Numbered from the stretch's first letter, positions 18,048-27,783 are shown. The stretch: 64,000 nucleotides of DNA from Faucicola osloensis_C (GCA_019353055.1 JABAHL010000008.1:34896-98895), one strand, 5' to 3'. Numbers and translations: made by a program. Notes: generated by a model from the letters alone, not told the origin.

Positions 18048-19285
18048 TATTTTTTCAAAAACTCATTATCGGGTATTGTGCCTTGCGCGGCACCGTCACC
18101 AAAAAATTGGCTTTTATAGGTGTCATTAAAAGGTAACGCGGTCATCGCATCGGCTTGGTACGCCAATATAGCGTGCTGTTCGTCTTGGCAAAACTGGGCA
18201 ATCGCAGGGGCAAATACCTTGTCGTAGACACGGTGTAGCGAATGGGTCAACACCGGATAAAAGCCGCGAATCAACTTGTGCTCCCCTTGGGTACCAGGGT
18301 CAAAGTAGCGTAAGCCTTGCTTGATAGCAAATTCAATGCCTTGGTAATAACACAGCTCAAAATGTAAGCAATCATATTCTTCTAGGCAGCCCCAATAGCG
18401 ACCATATAACGTGCTGATAGCGGCATCGTCATCGAAAAAAAATAAACTACAAGCCACGATATCACCGTGCGCGTTATGCGCTTGAGCGATCATCAGCTTG
18501 TCTGCCATAGTCTGCCCAAGCTGCTTAAAAAACGCTAAATTCAAATACGGCTGCCGTCCTCTGACCAGATAGGTCATGGCATAGCATTGATAAAAAACTG
18601 CCCAATCCGCCTCGGTGATATCGTCACCGAGTTTAACCTGACAGCTTAGATTTTGTTTGAGCACCTTTTGGCGTTCAACCTTAATTGACTTGCGTTTTTT
18701 GGCAGTTAATGTTGCCAAAAACTCATCGAAATTGGTGAATTTTTTATCCTGTAGATTGCGATTTTGCCATAAAAACTGACAGCTTAGCCGCTCGCAAAGA
18801 TTGGGCGGATTTTGCAACGCTTCGACATTTTTTGGGGAGAAAAACAGCCCGTGCCAAGTGGATGCTTGATAGCGGCTTGCCAATTCATCAATCGCTTGTA
18901 GTAAGGTCTGATACAGTGGCGCGGTTAATGACTTGCCTTGTGCCACCCAAATCCGCTCGCCGGTGACGGGGGTAAAGGGCACGCTTGTCACCAATCTTGG
19001 ATAATAATTTCTACCATAGCGCTCAAAGGCTTCTGCCCAGCTAAAATCGAACACATATTCGCCTTGGTGATGCTTTTTGATAAACACGGGCATCACGGCA
19101 ATCAGTTGCGCGCCATCATCGACAATCTGCACATACTGCACCCACCAATCGCTGCGCCCGCCAATCAGCTTGGCATCTATCAGCGCTTGCCAAAAATCAA
19201 AGGACATAAAGGGCGTATCAGGCGTCTGCCACTGTGTCTGTGAGCGCCAATCAAACTCGCTGGTAAATTGATAGTGATAGGACAT
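18047..19285 (-). CDS. FemAB-like N-acyltransferase (DUF482/COG3146 family)
   Basis: A 412-residue cytoplasmic protein of the peptidogalycan biosynthesis/recognition type (PF04339), a GNAT-fold family related to FemAB. Family signs are TPFMSFDFWQALIDA near the start, YGRNYYPRLVTSVPFTPVTG in the middle, FLATLTAKKRKSIKVERQKV, and RYFDPGTQGEHKLIRGFYPVLTHS near the end (each long block seen directly). Reactions in this family are poorly known. The gene overlaps ubiC by one base and is the first gene of that two-gene unit. Confidence 0.85.
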   Translation of the reverse strand: MSYHYQFTSEFDWRSQTQWQTPDTPFMSFDFWQALIDAKLIGGRSDWWVQYVQIVDDGAQLIAVMPVFIKKHHQGEYVFDFSWAEAFERYGRNYYPRLVTSVPFTPVTGERIWVAQGKSLTAPLYQTLLQAIDELASRYQASTWHGLFFSPKNVEALQNPPNLCERLSCQFLWQNRNLQDKKFTNFDEFLATLTAKKRKSIKVERQKVLKQNLSCQVKLGDDITEADWAVFYQCYAMTYLVRGRQPYLNLAFFKQLGQTMADKLMIAQAHNAHGDIVACSLFFFDDDAAISTLYGRYWGCLEEYDCLHFELCYYQGIEFAIKQGLRYFDPGTQGEHKLIRGFYPVLTHSLHRVYDKVFAPAIAQFCQDEQHAILAYQADAMTALPFNDTYKSQFFGDGAAQGTIPDNEFLKK

Positions 19286-19361
19286 ATGTTGATATTATTG
19301 TAGTTGTATGAACGGATTATTATACCTTGTTTTTAGCCAAAAATACGGGCTTATCCTTTTA

Positions 19362-19399
19362 CACAATTTGGCACAATCTGGCACAATCTGGCACAATTT
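19362..19399 (+). repeat. Four tandem 10-bp repeats
   Basis: Four head-to-tail copies of a unit close to CACAATCTGG, the period of one helical turn, in the gap upstream of two divergent genes. Confidence 0.85.
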
Positions 19400-19544
19400 T
19401 GCAAAATATGTATGGCGTTGGGCGGTGTGGTTTATAACGGAGACTTTATTGCAATAGCCAAGATTAGCGTTTACACTGAACAACTTAGCAGACAACTGCT
19501 CGATGCGCTTTAAGCTTTTTTTCACTCACTTGTCATCCTCTACC

Positions 19545-20249
19545 ATGCCGACACTGATTTTATTTAACAAACCTTATGGCGTACTTAGCCAATTTCGCAG
19601 CGATGACAATAACAACTTTGCAACGCTCAGCGATTATTTTAGCGACAAAAGCTTACGCGTTGCAGGGCGATTAGATGCCACTTCCGAAGGATTGCTACTG
19701 CTAACCGCTGATGGACAAGTCAATAAAGCCTTGACCCATCCACCCAAAGCCAATGCAGGCAAACAACAAGGTAAAACCTACTGGATACAGGTGGAAGGCG
19801 AGGCAAGCGATACCCAGCTACAACAACTACAAACAGGGGTGCCACTCAAAGACGGTATCACCTTACCTGCCGAAGTTGTACGGCTGAGTGAAGCACAAAT
19901 TGCCGAGCATATTTGGCAAGCGCCTGACAAGATTGCCAAACGCAAAGTCACCACGTGGCTCGCCATCACCATTTTTGAAGGTAAAAATCGTCAAGTACGT
20001 CGCATGGCTGCTCATGTGGGACTGCCCTGTTTGCGGCTGATTCGCATGGCATCAAGTGGCTTTAGTTTGGGAAATTTAGAGGTGGGCGCATCCACACAAA
20101 TACCGCTATCAGCTGCCGATTTAAAGCGACTGGGTGTCCAACCTTTATCCGCGGCAACGACAACGCCACAATCGCGCAAAAAACCTCGCGTGTTACCGCC
20201 TAAATCGCCGCAATCAAAGCACCCAATAAGCCGACGTAGGCAGCCATGA
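19545..20249 (+). CDS. rluE: 23S rRNA pseudouridine synthase, RluE-like
   Basis: Pseudouridine synthase of the RsuA/RluE group, expected to modify 23S rRNA (position 2457 in E. coli for RluE). The protein has the catalytic motif GRLDATSEGLLLLT with the key Asp, an early LFNKPYGVLSQF, and the late GKNRQVRRMAAHVGLPCLRLIR block. There is no S4 domain, as in RluE. A basic, proline-rich tail of about 40 residues is added at the C-terminus. The start is uncertain: ATG at 19545 matches family starts, while ATG at 19503 is in frame too; neither has a strong ribosome binding site. Confidence 0.85.
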   Translation: MPTLILFNKPYGVLSQFRSDDNNNFATLSDYFSDKSLRVAGRLDATSEGLLLLTADGQVNKALTHPPKANAGKQQGKTYWIQVEGEASDTQLQQLQTGVPLKDGITLPAEVVRLSEAQIAEHIWQAPDKIAKRKVTTWLAITIFEGKNRQVRRMAAHVGLPCLRLIRMASSGFSLGNLEVGASTQIPLSAADLKRLGVQPLSAATTTPQSRKKPRVLPPKSPQSKHPISRRRQP

Positions 20250-20287
20250 GCAAACAGCCGTAAGGAAACCGCTATGAGAAAACAGCC

Positions 20288-20995
20288 ATGATCGGTTACA
20301 TCTATCGTTTTTTTCAAAGCCGCCCTCGTCTACTGTTAGGGTTTGCCACGATGGTAGTGGTGTATTTTGGGTTATCGGCGCTGGTTGGTCTATTGCCCAA
20401 AGATTGGACGTTGGCGGTAGCCTACGATAAATTGAAGTTTGTGACGCAATTTTTGCTGGCTTGGAATATCGGACTTTGGGTGTATTTACTGGCTATTTTT
20501 CGGATGATGTATAAAGCCGATCAAAATGCAATTTTGGATAAAGCCCATGCTGAAGACGAAGGCACGGTGTTAATGCTGATTTTGGTTTTTGTCACCGCCA
20601 TTGTCAGTATGCTGGCGATTGTCGTAGAGTTAGGCGCGAGCAAGGACGCCAAAGGCGCTTTGATGCTGTTTCATATCGCGCTCACCGCCATGACGATTTT
20701 GACGGCTTGGCTGTTTATTCATACCATGTTTGCTATTCATTACACCCACGAGTATTTCTTGCTTAAAGAAGAAAAAAATGCAGAAATGCTAGATTTTCCT
20801 AATGATGACGACCCCGCCTACTGGGATTTTTTATATTTTTCCTACATCATTGGCACATCTGGTCAAACAGCGGATATCGCCTTCAATACCCAGCAAAGTC
20901 GAATCATCGGTACCATTCATTGTGTGTTATCATTTTTCTTTAATACCGCAATTTTAGCGTCCTTAATCAATATGTCAGCGGGTCTAATCGGTTAA
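20288..20995 (+). CDS. DUF1345 family membrane protein
   Basis: A 235-residue inner-membrane protein with about five hydrophobic segments. It matches DUF1345 (PF07077): the DEGTVLMLILVFVTAIVSMLAI region, the HTMFAIHYTHEYF motif and a late YFSYIIGTSGQTADI block are characteristic. The function of the family is unknown. It follows the pseudouridine synthase by 38 bases on the same strand and may be cotranscribed. Confidence 0.85.
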   Translation: MIGYIYRFFQSRPRLLLGFATMVVVYFGLSALVGLLPKDWTLAVAYDKLKFVTQFLLAWNIGLWVYLLAIFRMMYKADQNAILDKAHAEDEGTVLMLILVFVTAIVSMLAIVVELGASKDAKGALMLFHIALTAMTILTAWLFIHTMFAIHYTHEYFLLKEEKNAEMLDFPNDDDPAYWDFLYFSYIIGTSGQTADIAFNTQQSRIIGTIHCVLSFFFNTAILASLINMSAGLIG

Positions 20996-21193
20996 AGTTA
21001 AATAAGTCGGCTAAATGAATCAGCCCAACAAGTCAGCTAAATGAGTGGGTTCAATTCAAGTGAATACATCGTCAAAATCGCTTGCTGTATGAGTTATACT
21101 ATCTTCGCTTGTGGTCCTCGTCTTAACATAAAGTCATAGGACTGTCATATCCCACTACGCTAATATCTCGCTACTTTATAACTAGGAAATTGT

Positions 21194-21694
21194 ATGATCG
21201 CACAATATTTGATGGTCGATAACGCCCTGCTCGAGCAACTGCAAAATGCCACTGATACAGCGCGAACCGCGTTACTTGAAAGCATGAGTGAGCAACCTCA
21301 AGCGCAATTGGTAGATTTGGGCAAACTGTGGGACATTATCCATTTTGTGTTAACCAAACACAGTGCCACCCAACCTGTACCTGATGAGCCTATCAGCGAG
21401 TTTGTGGTGGGTGTGGAAACCTTTAGTGACAGTGAAGAGGCCGATTTTATTGCTTTTACCCCGTGGGCACATATTGTCGAAATCGTCGATGCACTAGAAC
21501 AAATTAACTTTAAAAAACGCTTAGAAAAAGTTTCGATGAAGTCACTACGTGAGCAAGCTATTTTTCCACCCAATATTTGGCAAGACAAAAAGGAAAACTT
21601 GGATAAAGAATTACTGGCTTCGTATGATGAGTTATTGGCTTTTTATAATGACGCCTTAGACAATGGCAATAATATTGTGGTGAGTATTTTATAA
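21194..21694 (+). CDS. DUF1877 family protein (YfbM-like)
   Basis: A 166-residue cytoplasmic protein of the DUF1877/YfbM family, recognised by the start IAQYLMVDNALLEQL, the DLGKLWDIIHFVLT motif and the closing ELLASYDELLAFYNDALDNG helix. Function unknown. AGGAAA precedes the ATG. It is a single gene with a terminator shared with or close to the convergent lipoprotein gene. Confidence 0.82.
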   Translation: MIAQYLMVDNALLEQLQNATDTARTALLESMSEQPQAQLVDLGKLWDIIHFVLTKHSATQPVPDEPISEFVVGVETFSDSEEADFIAFTPWAHIVEIVDALEQINFKKRLEKVSMKSLREQAIFPPNIWQDKKENLDKELLASYDELLAFYNDALDNGNNIVVSIL

Positions 21695-21745
21695 CGTTGA
21701 TATGGTCCATTTGTTATTTTTTGAACCGAAAAAAGCCCCTTAAAC

Positions 21746-21773
21746 AAAAAGCACCTTATAAAAGGTGCTTTTT
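21746..21773 (+). terminator. Terminator after the DUF1877 gene
   Basis: AAAAAGCACCTT pairs with AAGGTGCTTTTT around a four-base loop. The A and T runs on both sides mean that it may also stop the convergent lipoprotein gene. Confidence 0.88.
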
Positions 21774-21820
21774 TTATCAATTCGCTGATGAAAATATCAT
21801 CTAGCTTGACTTGAACTTCA

Positions 21821-22471
21821 TTAGTTAACCGATTGTGGTGCAAGGATAATCATCTCTACACGGCGGTTTGGTTCATAGCTTGAGCCAAATTGTGTTGTCG
21901 CACCGCGACCAATAGCGCTGATACGGTTACTAGAGATGCCACGATTGACTAAGTAATTAGCGACTGCTGATGCACGGCGTTGTGATAACGCTTGGTTTCT
22001 ATTTGCATCACCTTCCACTGAGGCGTAACCATTTACTTGAATGTTAGTTTGGTTATAGTCACGTAGTGTGGTAGCTACTTTGTCTAACGTATTATAGAAG
22101 TTAGGTAGAATAGTAGAATCACCAACGCGGAAAGTTATCGCTTCTGGGATAGACAAGTTAATGTTATTAGTCACTGGGTCACGTGTTACCGTCACGCCAG
22201 AACCTGCGGTTTCTGCACGAAGTTTAGCTTCTTGTTGCTGCATGTAGTAACCCACGCCTGCACCTAGTACACCACCGATTGCCGCATCACGACCGGTTTT
22301 TTCACCGCCCGTTGCTTTTGAGACACCCGCGCCTGCGGCTGCCCCTAATAGACCACCAATAAGCGCTTTATTGTCGGTAATGCCTGTTGTTGTCGTACCA
22401 GTTGGCGTTGTTGCACAACCTGTTAAGATAACACCTGATGCTAAAGTAGCTGCTAATAATTTAGTACGCAT
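21821..22471 (-). CDS. OmpA-family outer-membrane lipoprotein with glycine zipper
   Basis: A 216-residue lipoprotein of the YiaD/YfiB type. The signal peptide ends in the lipobox ILTGC, with Cys19 as the lipid site. A glycine-zipper region follows (ALIGGLLGAAAGAG and AAIGGVLGAGVGYY), then a C-terminal OmpA domain (about 110-216) with NGYASVEGDANRNQALSQRR and the closing EPNRRVEMII. The OmpA domain binds peptidoglycan and ties the outer membrane to the wall. AGGAG lies upstream of the ATG. Confidence 0.9.
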   Translation of the reverse strand: MRTKLLAATLASGVILTGCATTPTGTTTTGITDNKALIGGLLGAAAGAGVSKATGGEKTGRDAAIGGVLGAGVGYYMQQQEAKLRAETAGSGVTVTRDPVTNNINLSIPEAITFRVGDSTILPNFYNTLDKVATTLRDYNQTNIQVNGYASVEGDANRNQALSQRRASAVANYLVNRGISSNRISAIGRGATTQFGSSYEPNRRVEMIILAPQSVN

Positions 22472-23026
22472 GAGTAATCTCCTTTGAATTCCTCTAGTTA
22501 TAATTACTTAGTTATAATTGTCACGCACCAACTTGTTGTTTTTATTTCATTTACCAGATAAACCTGACAACACTCAGTTGCTTTGTGATTGAGCTCATTA
22601 TGCAATAAACTTTTTCGTTATATGTAATGATTTGTCTTAAGGGTGTTGTAGGATGGCATAATTTGTTACAAAATATTTTCAAGTATTCATTATCTATATT
22701 ATTTATTTTTATATATTAAATGCTTCGTGATTTTGATGAAAACTGTGCTGGATAGTCAATCTATCACTGATAGTGCATTCAATAACTTGTTAATTTTTAA
22801 AAAAATTTTTTGACAATTAACTTTACTGGGATGTATAGCACAGCACCAATAAACCTGCAAGATTTGTGCTTGCCAGTGTAGAAAAATTTATTAGTGAACA
22901 TTTTTGACGTTTGCTAAACTAACACTTATTTTTACAATTAACGAAGCCAAGTTAATGAAGCCAAGTATTTTTTCTTATGTCTCATTCAAATAAGTTTTTT
23001 TTGAATAAGCTTTGTGGGAGCCAAAT
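22472..23026. other. Long AT-rich divergent intergenic region
   Basis: 555 bases between the divergent OmpA lipoprotein and acyltransferase genes with no supported gene. An 11-12 base direct repeat (TAGTTATAATT) occurs at 22496 and 22509, close to the lipoprotein start. The rest is AT-rich and probably holds two promoters, none called with confidence. Confidence 0.5.
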
Positions 23027-23995
23027 ATGACAAATAACGATAAACCATCATTACTCAAAAACACGTTCAATAAACTGCGTAAAACATCATTACCTTTGGC
23101 GCAAAACGCCAGCTTAGCGATGGCGGCAGGCACCATTACCGGCAATTCAGTGCTGTTTAGTCTACCGCTTTGGGCGATGGGCGCAGTAAAAACATTGACG
23201 GGTCATCCATTGGCAGATAAATCGGTGTTAAAAATAGCCAATCACTGGATCAACACCAACAATCGTTTGATTGAAAATATCCTGCCCGATATTGATTTTC
23301 GCGTCAACCTGCCTGATGACTTGTCGGTCAATGGCAAATATATTTTGCTGAGTAATCACCAATCTTGGGTTGATACGACTGTCATCCAATATATCAGTGA
23401 AAACCGACTGCCGTTAACGCGATTTTTTGCCAAATACGAGCTACTGTATATCCCAATTGTGGGACAAGCGTTTTATTTTTTAGACTTTCCGATGATGAAA
23501 CGCTACTCGAAAACAGCGATTGCTAAAAATCCAGCGCTAGAAGACCGCGATATCATCGAAGCCAAACGCGCTTGTCAAAACTTACTCGACAAGCCTTTTA
23601 CCTTACTTAACTTTATCGAAGGCACGCGGTTTACCGAAAAAAAACGTGACTTGCAGCAATCGCCGTATCAACATTTGCTAAAACCCAAGGCGGGCGGCAT
23701 TGCACTTGCATTGGGTGCGTTGGGTAACGATTTAGACGCGGTGCTTGATATGACGATTGTGTATCCTGACGGTATTCCTAGCTATCAGGATTTGTGGCAA
23801 GGTAATATCAAACGCATCGGGGTGGATATTCAAAAAATTGCATTGCCAGATGATTTGCTACAGCGGCTCATGGATGGCAAATACCAACAGGATGAACAAA
23901 CCAAAAAAGATATGTACCGTTGGCTTAATGACTTGTGGCAACAAAAGGACCAACGTATCCAAGCCATGCTCGATGATTTTACCCGTCATCCCTAG
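23027..23995 (+). CDS. PlsC-like lysophospholipid acyltransferase (YihG type)
   Basis: A 322-residue membrane-associated acyltransferase. The catalytic HX4D motif is NHQSWVDT and the acceptor-binding motif is EGTRFT, the two hallmark blocks of the 1-acylglycerol-3-phosphate acyltransferase superfamily. A hydrophobic segment near residues 25-50 probably anchors it. Size and end resemble YihG/YihG-like enzymes that acylate lysophosphatidic acid. The start at 23027 has GGGAG eight bases upstream; the frame runs to 23012 without support. Confidence 0.85.
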   Translation: MTNNDKPSLLKNTFNKLRKTSLPLAQNASLAMAAGTITGNSVLFSLPLWAMGAVKTLTGHPLADKSVLKIANHWINTNNRLIENILPDIDFRVNLPDDLSVNGKYILLSNHQSWVDTTVIQYISENRLPLTRFFAKYELLYIPIVGQAFYFLDFPMMKRYSKTAIAKNPALEDRDIIEAKRACQNLLDKPFTLLNFIEGTRFTEKKRDLQQSPYQHLLKPKAGGIALALGALGNDLDAVLDMTIVYPDGIPSYQDLWQGNIKRIGVDIQKIALPDDLLQRLMDGKYQQDEQTKKDMYRWLNDLWQQKDQRIQAMLDDFTRHP

Positions 23996-24004
23996 CGACA
24001 CCTT

Positions 24005-24036
24005 ACTAGTGACATATCACTAGTGACACTACTAGT
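24005..24036. repeat. ACTAGT-rich palindromic hairpin
   Basis: ACTAGTGA (24005-24012) pairs with TCACTAGT (24017-24024) around a four-base loop, and a third ACTAGT follows at 24031. No T run follows, so it is not a typical terminator. It lies between two co-directional genes. Confidence 0.7.
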
Positions 24037-24054
24037 TAAACTCTCAGGTAAGCC

Positions 24055-25191
24055 ATGCGATATATGACTTACCTGCCTTGTCCTCACTCACATTTTTTGC
24101 GGTATCGACCCCATTTTGAGCAATTTTTTATGCCAACTGCTAATTTAGACCCAAAATCCAGCCCAACGCCAAGCCCGAATATTAACCAACCGCTCACTAC
24201 CCACCCTGCCAAACCCAGTCGTTGGCAGTTAGCCTACGATATCATCATGATGGTTGCCATTGTGTTGGACTTGCTGCTCATGGGGTTTGACGCTTTGATG
24301 CTAAGTAGTTTTATGGCAAAAATAGCAAATTGGCTGGGATTTGTTGACAGCATCGTCAGTTATCAGCAAGGATGGCACGAGCCGCTCAAAGTGGCAGGGG
24401 GTCTGTTTACCATCTTTTTGGTAGCCGAGCTTGTGGTTCGTTGGTTGATTGCCATCGTCCAAAAACGCTATTACCGCTGGTTTTTCTTTCCATTCGTGCA
24501 TTGGTATGAAGTGTTGGGCTGTGCACCGCAGCTGCGCGCATTACGACTGCTGCGCGTTGGTGTGATTGGCTATCGGCTGCATAAACTTGGCTACAAAGTT
24601 TTGCCCGCCAGTTGGCTTGCCACTATCAAATTTTATTATCAAATGATTATGGAAGAGATTTCTGATCGGGTGATTTTAACTGCGATTGACAATATCCGCA
24701 CCGAAATTAGCAACGCCGATGGGCATTTGGTCAAAAACATCATCGACAAGCATCGAGATGACATTCAAAAGGTCATTGTCGAAGTGCTGCAGCAAGAAGC
24801 CACACCGTTATTACAATCCACGCCCGACCATCCTGCCATCTTTGCCAAACCTTTGGCAAAACAAGTAGGTCTAGCCATTCAGCAAGCGCTAACCGATACG
24901 CCCGAGCTGCATCGCATATTACGCTTGATACCGATTGCAGGCAGTCTGATAGAAAACCAAATGCACAGCATCGGGCAACACTTTGGGGAAAATCTGACAT
25001 TAATCTTGACCACCAACCTTACCAAACCGCAAACGCTCACGCTGATGTATGAAGAAATCGCCAAAAGCTTGGTGCAAATTGATGTCACTAGCCCTGCGCT
25101 AGAAAAATTGGTTAGCGATATTATTGATGATAGTTTGACGTCACTTGCCAACCAAGTTCGTATTCAACAATGGAAGCACCAAATACGCTGA
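24055..25191 (+). CDS. Membrane protein with voltage-sensor-like segment, unknown function
   Basis: A 378-residue protein I do not recognise firmly. It has a proline-rich N-terminus, three hydrophobic segments (about 60-85, 115-140 and 145-165) and an arginine-spaced helix (LRALRLLRVGVIGYRLHKLG) like the S4 segment of ion-transport proteins. The C-terminal 200 residues are soluble and helical, with no pore motif. It may be a degenerate ion-transporter-like protein. The first ATG has AGGTAAG ahead of it; ATG at 24130 is an alternative. It is co-directional with the acyltransferase, 60 bases after it. Confidence 0.6.
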   Translation: MRYMTYLPCPHSHFLRYRPHFEQFFMPTANLDPKSSPTPSPNINQPLTTHPAKPSRWQLAYDIIMMVAIVLDLLLMGFDALMLSSFMAKIANWLGFVDSIVSYQQGWHEPLKVAGGLFTIFLVAELVVRWLIAIVQKRYYRWFFFPFVHWYEVLGCAPQLRALRLLRVGVIGYRLHKLGYKVLPASWLATIKFYYQMIMEEISDRVILTAIDNIRTEISNADGHLVKNIIDKHRDDIQKVIVEVLQQEATPLLQSTPDHPAIFAKPLAKQVGLAIQQALTDTPELHRILRLIPIAGSLIENQMHSIGQHFGENLTLILTTNLTKPQTLTLMYEEIAKSLVQIDVTSPALEKLVSDIIDDSLTSLANQVRIQQWKHQIR

Positions 25192-25373
25192 TTGCATCCA
25201 CCAATTTGGCTGGCAGCTAACGGCTGTGCAACGCTTTTTTTTATCGCCCTATTACGGCTTTGGTTGCCAAACAATAAATAGCGCGGTGAATGGTTGTTGT
25301 TTTAAATAATACTTGCTAATATGCGGTATGAATCGATTTTGATGTATAAAAAGTTATTATAAAAAGGTTTTTC

Positions 25374-26348
25374 ATGACACAGCCCGCTGCCCTTGACTTG
25401 ACCCAAGATAGTTCATCACCAAACTTACAAAACCTACCTAACCTATCAGAGCAGGATTCACCGCAAAGTCAGCAGCCAGCCAACCCATTACCCACCGACC
25501 CTGTAGCCACTAGCGTGAAACTTACGGGCAGACTACTGAACTTTACCCGCCTAAATATTGAAGGCAATGATATCAAAGTAATTTTGACAAAGATTGCACA
25601 AAAGCTAGGTCGTCAACGCCAGTCCAACTTACCGGTGATTGTCAGTTGCCAACAGCCATTAAATTTAGCCCAGCTTTGGGGCGGCTTATGGGTGCTAGGG
25701 TTACAGCCGATTGGGTTGGTCACAGGCGCCAATGACACCCAAGCCAATGAGCTTCGCATTGCCATTTTTCCAGCGGATGGGCAGCGCATTGACGGCAAAG
25801 CAGCAAAAAATGTGGCGACGGGTAGTGAGCGAAAATCAGACAGCACAGCAAATACGCCATCGTCTCAACACATTGCGCAATCCCCTACCCAATCACTCAC
25901 ATCCGACAGTCAAGCGACTGAGCGACAAAATCAAACCACCAATGATAGCCTAACCGATGATACCCTAGCTGCACCTGAAAAATTTGTCGCCTCACCGCAT
26001 CACCAATCGCAGCTTGAAGGCGATTTGGTGCATACTCAAATGTTGCGCTCAGGTCAAAGTATCAACCATGTTGGCGGTGACGTGATTTTGACCAAAGGCA
26101 TCAATGCCGGCGCGGAAGCGATTACCGATTATAGCCTACACGTGTATGGCAAAGCCGAAGGGCGATTGGTCGCAGGGGCGACGGGCGACACCAACGCTAA
26201 AATATTCTGTTTGCGTTTTAACCCGTCACTGGTATCAGTTGCGGGTACTTATTGCCTAAAAGAAAATATTCCTACTGAGTATTTGGATAAAGCGGTACAA
26301 GTCAGCTACTTGGATGGACAAGGCTTGGTGTTTGAACTGATGGAATAA
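25374..26348 (+). CDS. minC: Septum site-determining protein MinC
   Basis: Inhibitor of FtsZ ring assembly, recruited to the membrane by MinD. The 324-residue protein has an N-terminal MinC_N domain (about 40-130, with LTGRLLNFTRLNIEG and KIAQKLGRQ) and a C-terminal beta-helix domain (about 215-324, with RSGQSINHVGGDVILTKGINAGAE and the LHVYGKAEGRLVAG motif). The linker is long, about 85 polar Ser/Thr/Gln-rich residues, and about 40 extra residues precede the N domain, so it is longer than E. coli MinC (231). AAGG precedes the ATG. Confidence 0.93.
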   Translation: MTQPAALDLTQDSSSPNLQNLPNLSEQDSPQSQQPANPLPTDPVATSVKLTGRLLNFTRLNIEGNDIKVILTKIAQKLGRQRQSNLPVIVSCQQPLNLAQLWGGLWVLGLQPIGLVTGANDTQANELRIAIFPADGQRIDGKAAKNVATGSERKSDSTANTPSSQHIAQSPTQSLTSDSQATERQNQTTNDSLTDDTLAAPEKFVASPHHQSQLEGDLVHTQMLRSGQSINHVGGDVILTKGINAGAEAITDYSLHVYGKAEGRLVAGATGDTNAKIFCLRFNPSLVSVAGTYCLKENIPTEYLDKAVQVSYLDGQGLVFELME

Positions 26349-26603
26349 CAATCACCTAAACAACCACTTATACCATAATCTATGCAAAAATCGTCAATCT
26401 CTCGATTAACTTCGAAAAGTTTTTTATGCTAAACTAGTCCAATTAACCAAATTTAGGCTAACTAAAATTTACGTCTTAATTTTTAACGATTTACGTTAAT
26501 TTATATCCATATTTTTCAAACCAGTTTAGCGTGAATGTGTGTATGGCTTGAATAATTCAATACCGCCTCACTGACACCGTGCTATGAATAGGAGTATGCC
26601 AAA

Positions 26604-27416
26604 GTGGCAAAAATCGTTGTTGTAACTTCAGGAAAAGGCGGGGTAGGTAAAACCACCACCAGTGCCTCTTTCGCTACGGGTCTCGCCGTTCGCGGCTTTA
26701 AAACTGTGGTGATTGACTTTGACGTGGGTCTTAGAAACCTTGACCTTATTATGGGCTGTGAAAACCGCATCGTGTATGACTTTGTTGATGTTATCTCAGG
26801 GAACGCGCGCCTGTCACAAGCGTTGGTAAAAGACAAACAGCTCAATAACTTGTTTATTTTACCTGCCAGCCAAACACGCGATAAAGACGCCTTGACAGAC
26901 GAAGGAGTCGCCGAAGTCATTAATGAGTTAGCCAAACAATTTGACTACATCGTGTGTGACTCGCCCGCTGGTATCGAGCGCGGTGCCCAGCTTGCTATGT
27001 ACCATGCCGATGAAGCCATCATCGTGACCAACCCAGAAATCTCATCGGTGCGTGACTCAGACCGTATCATCGGTATTTTGCAAAGCCGTACCAAAAAAGT
27101 TGAAGAAGGTACAGGCGTGGTACGTGAGCACTTGGTCATCAACCGCTACAATGCTGAGCGTGCGGAGCGCGGTGAGATGATGGACATCAACAGCATCTCT
27201 AATGACATCCTAAAAGTGCCGCTACTTGGCGTGATTCCTGAAAGCAATAGCGTACTTGAGGCATCAAACCAAGGTGTGCCTGTGGTGCTGGATCAAAATT
27301 CAAAAGCCGGTCAAACTTATGATGACATGGTCGCTCGTTTCTTGGGGGAAGAACGTCCCTATCGCCATATCGAGGTGAAGAAGAAAAGCTTCCTACAACG
27401 CTGGTTTGGAGGTTAG
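26604..27416 (+). CDS. minD: Septum site-determining ATPase MinD
   Basis: Membrane-associated ParA-type ATPase that carries MinC and oscillates with MinE. The 270 residues begin with the deviant Walker A motif GKGGVGKTT, followed by DFDVGLRNLDLIMGCENRIVYDFVDV (characteristic block) and the Walker B region DYIVCDSPAGIE. The C-terminal amphipathic helix (KKKSFLQRWFGG) is the membrane anchor. The start codon is GTG at 26604, preceded by AGGAG. A gap of 255 bases separates it from minC, so it may have its own promoter. Confidence 0.97.
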   Translation: MAKIVVVTSGKGGVGKTTTSASFATGLAVRGFKTVVIDFDVGLRNLDLIMGCENRIVYDFVDVISGNARLSQALVKDKQLNNLFILPASQTRDKDALTDEGVAEVINELAKQFDYIVCDSPAGIERGAQLAMYHADEAIIVTNPEISSVRDSDRIIGILQSRTKKVEEGTGVVREHLVINRYNAERAERGEMMDINSISNDILKVPLLGVIPESNSVLEASNQGVPVVLDQNSKAGQTYDDMVARFLGEERPYRHIEVKKKSFLQRWFGG

Positions 27417-27419
27417 GCT

Positions 27420-27695
27420 ATGGGATTTTGGAGTAATTTATTTGGCGGTGAGCAAAAGTCAAACAGTGCCAATACTGCCGCAGAGCGCCTAAAGGTCATC
27501 GTTGCCAGCGAAAACCGCTTGCACAATCGGTTAACCCCAGAGCGTATCGAAAAAATGAAACGTGAGATTTTGGCAGTGGTCAATACCTACGTGTCAGGTG
27601 TTAACATTGATGACGTCAATATTCAACATCACAATGAAGCGAACATGGAAGTATTGGAGATGAATATCAGCTTGCCTGATAGTACACGCCAATAA
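27420..27695 (+). CDS. minE: Cell division topological specificity factor MinE
   Basis: A 91-residue partner of MinD that stimulates its ATPase and drives oscillation. It starts with the membrane-targeting sequence MGFWSNLFGG. The MinD-contact region AAERLKVIVASENR follows, then a dimer domain with ILAVVNTYV. It lies three bases after minD, a tight operon. A terminator follows. Confidence 0.96.
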   Translation: MGFWSNLFGGEQKSNSANTAAERLKVIVASENRLHNRLTPERIEKMKREILAVVNTYVSGVNIDDVNIQHHNEANMEVLEMNISLPDSTRQ

Positions 27696-27739
27696 TTCAT
27701 ATTGCCTTTAATCTAGGTTGCATTTAAAAAATTGTTACT

Positions 27740-27769
27740 AAAAAGCCCATGATGACATGGGCTTTTTTA
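27740..27769 (+). terminator. Terminator of minDE
   Basis: AAAAAGCCCATG pairs with CATGGGCTTTTT, 44 bases after minE; it may also serve the convergent cytochrome gene. Confidence 0.88.
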
Positions 27770-27783
27770 TACTATGGGCTAAC

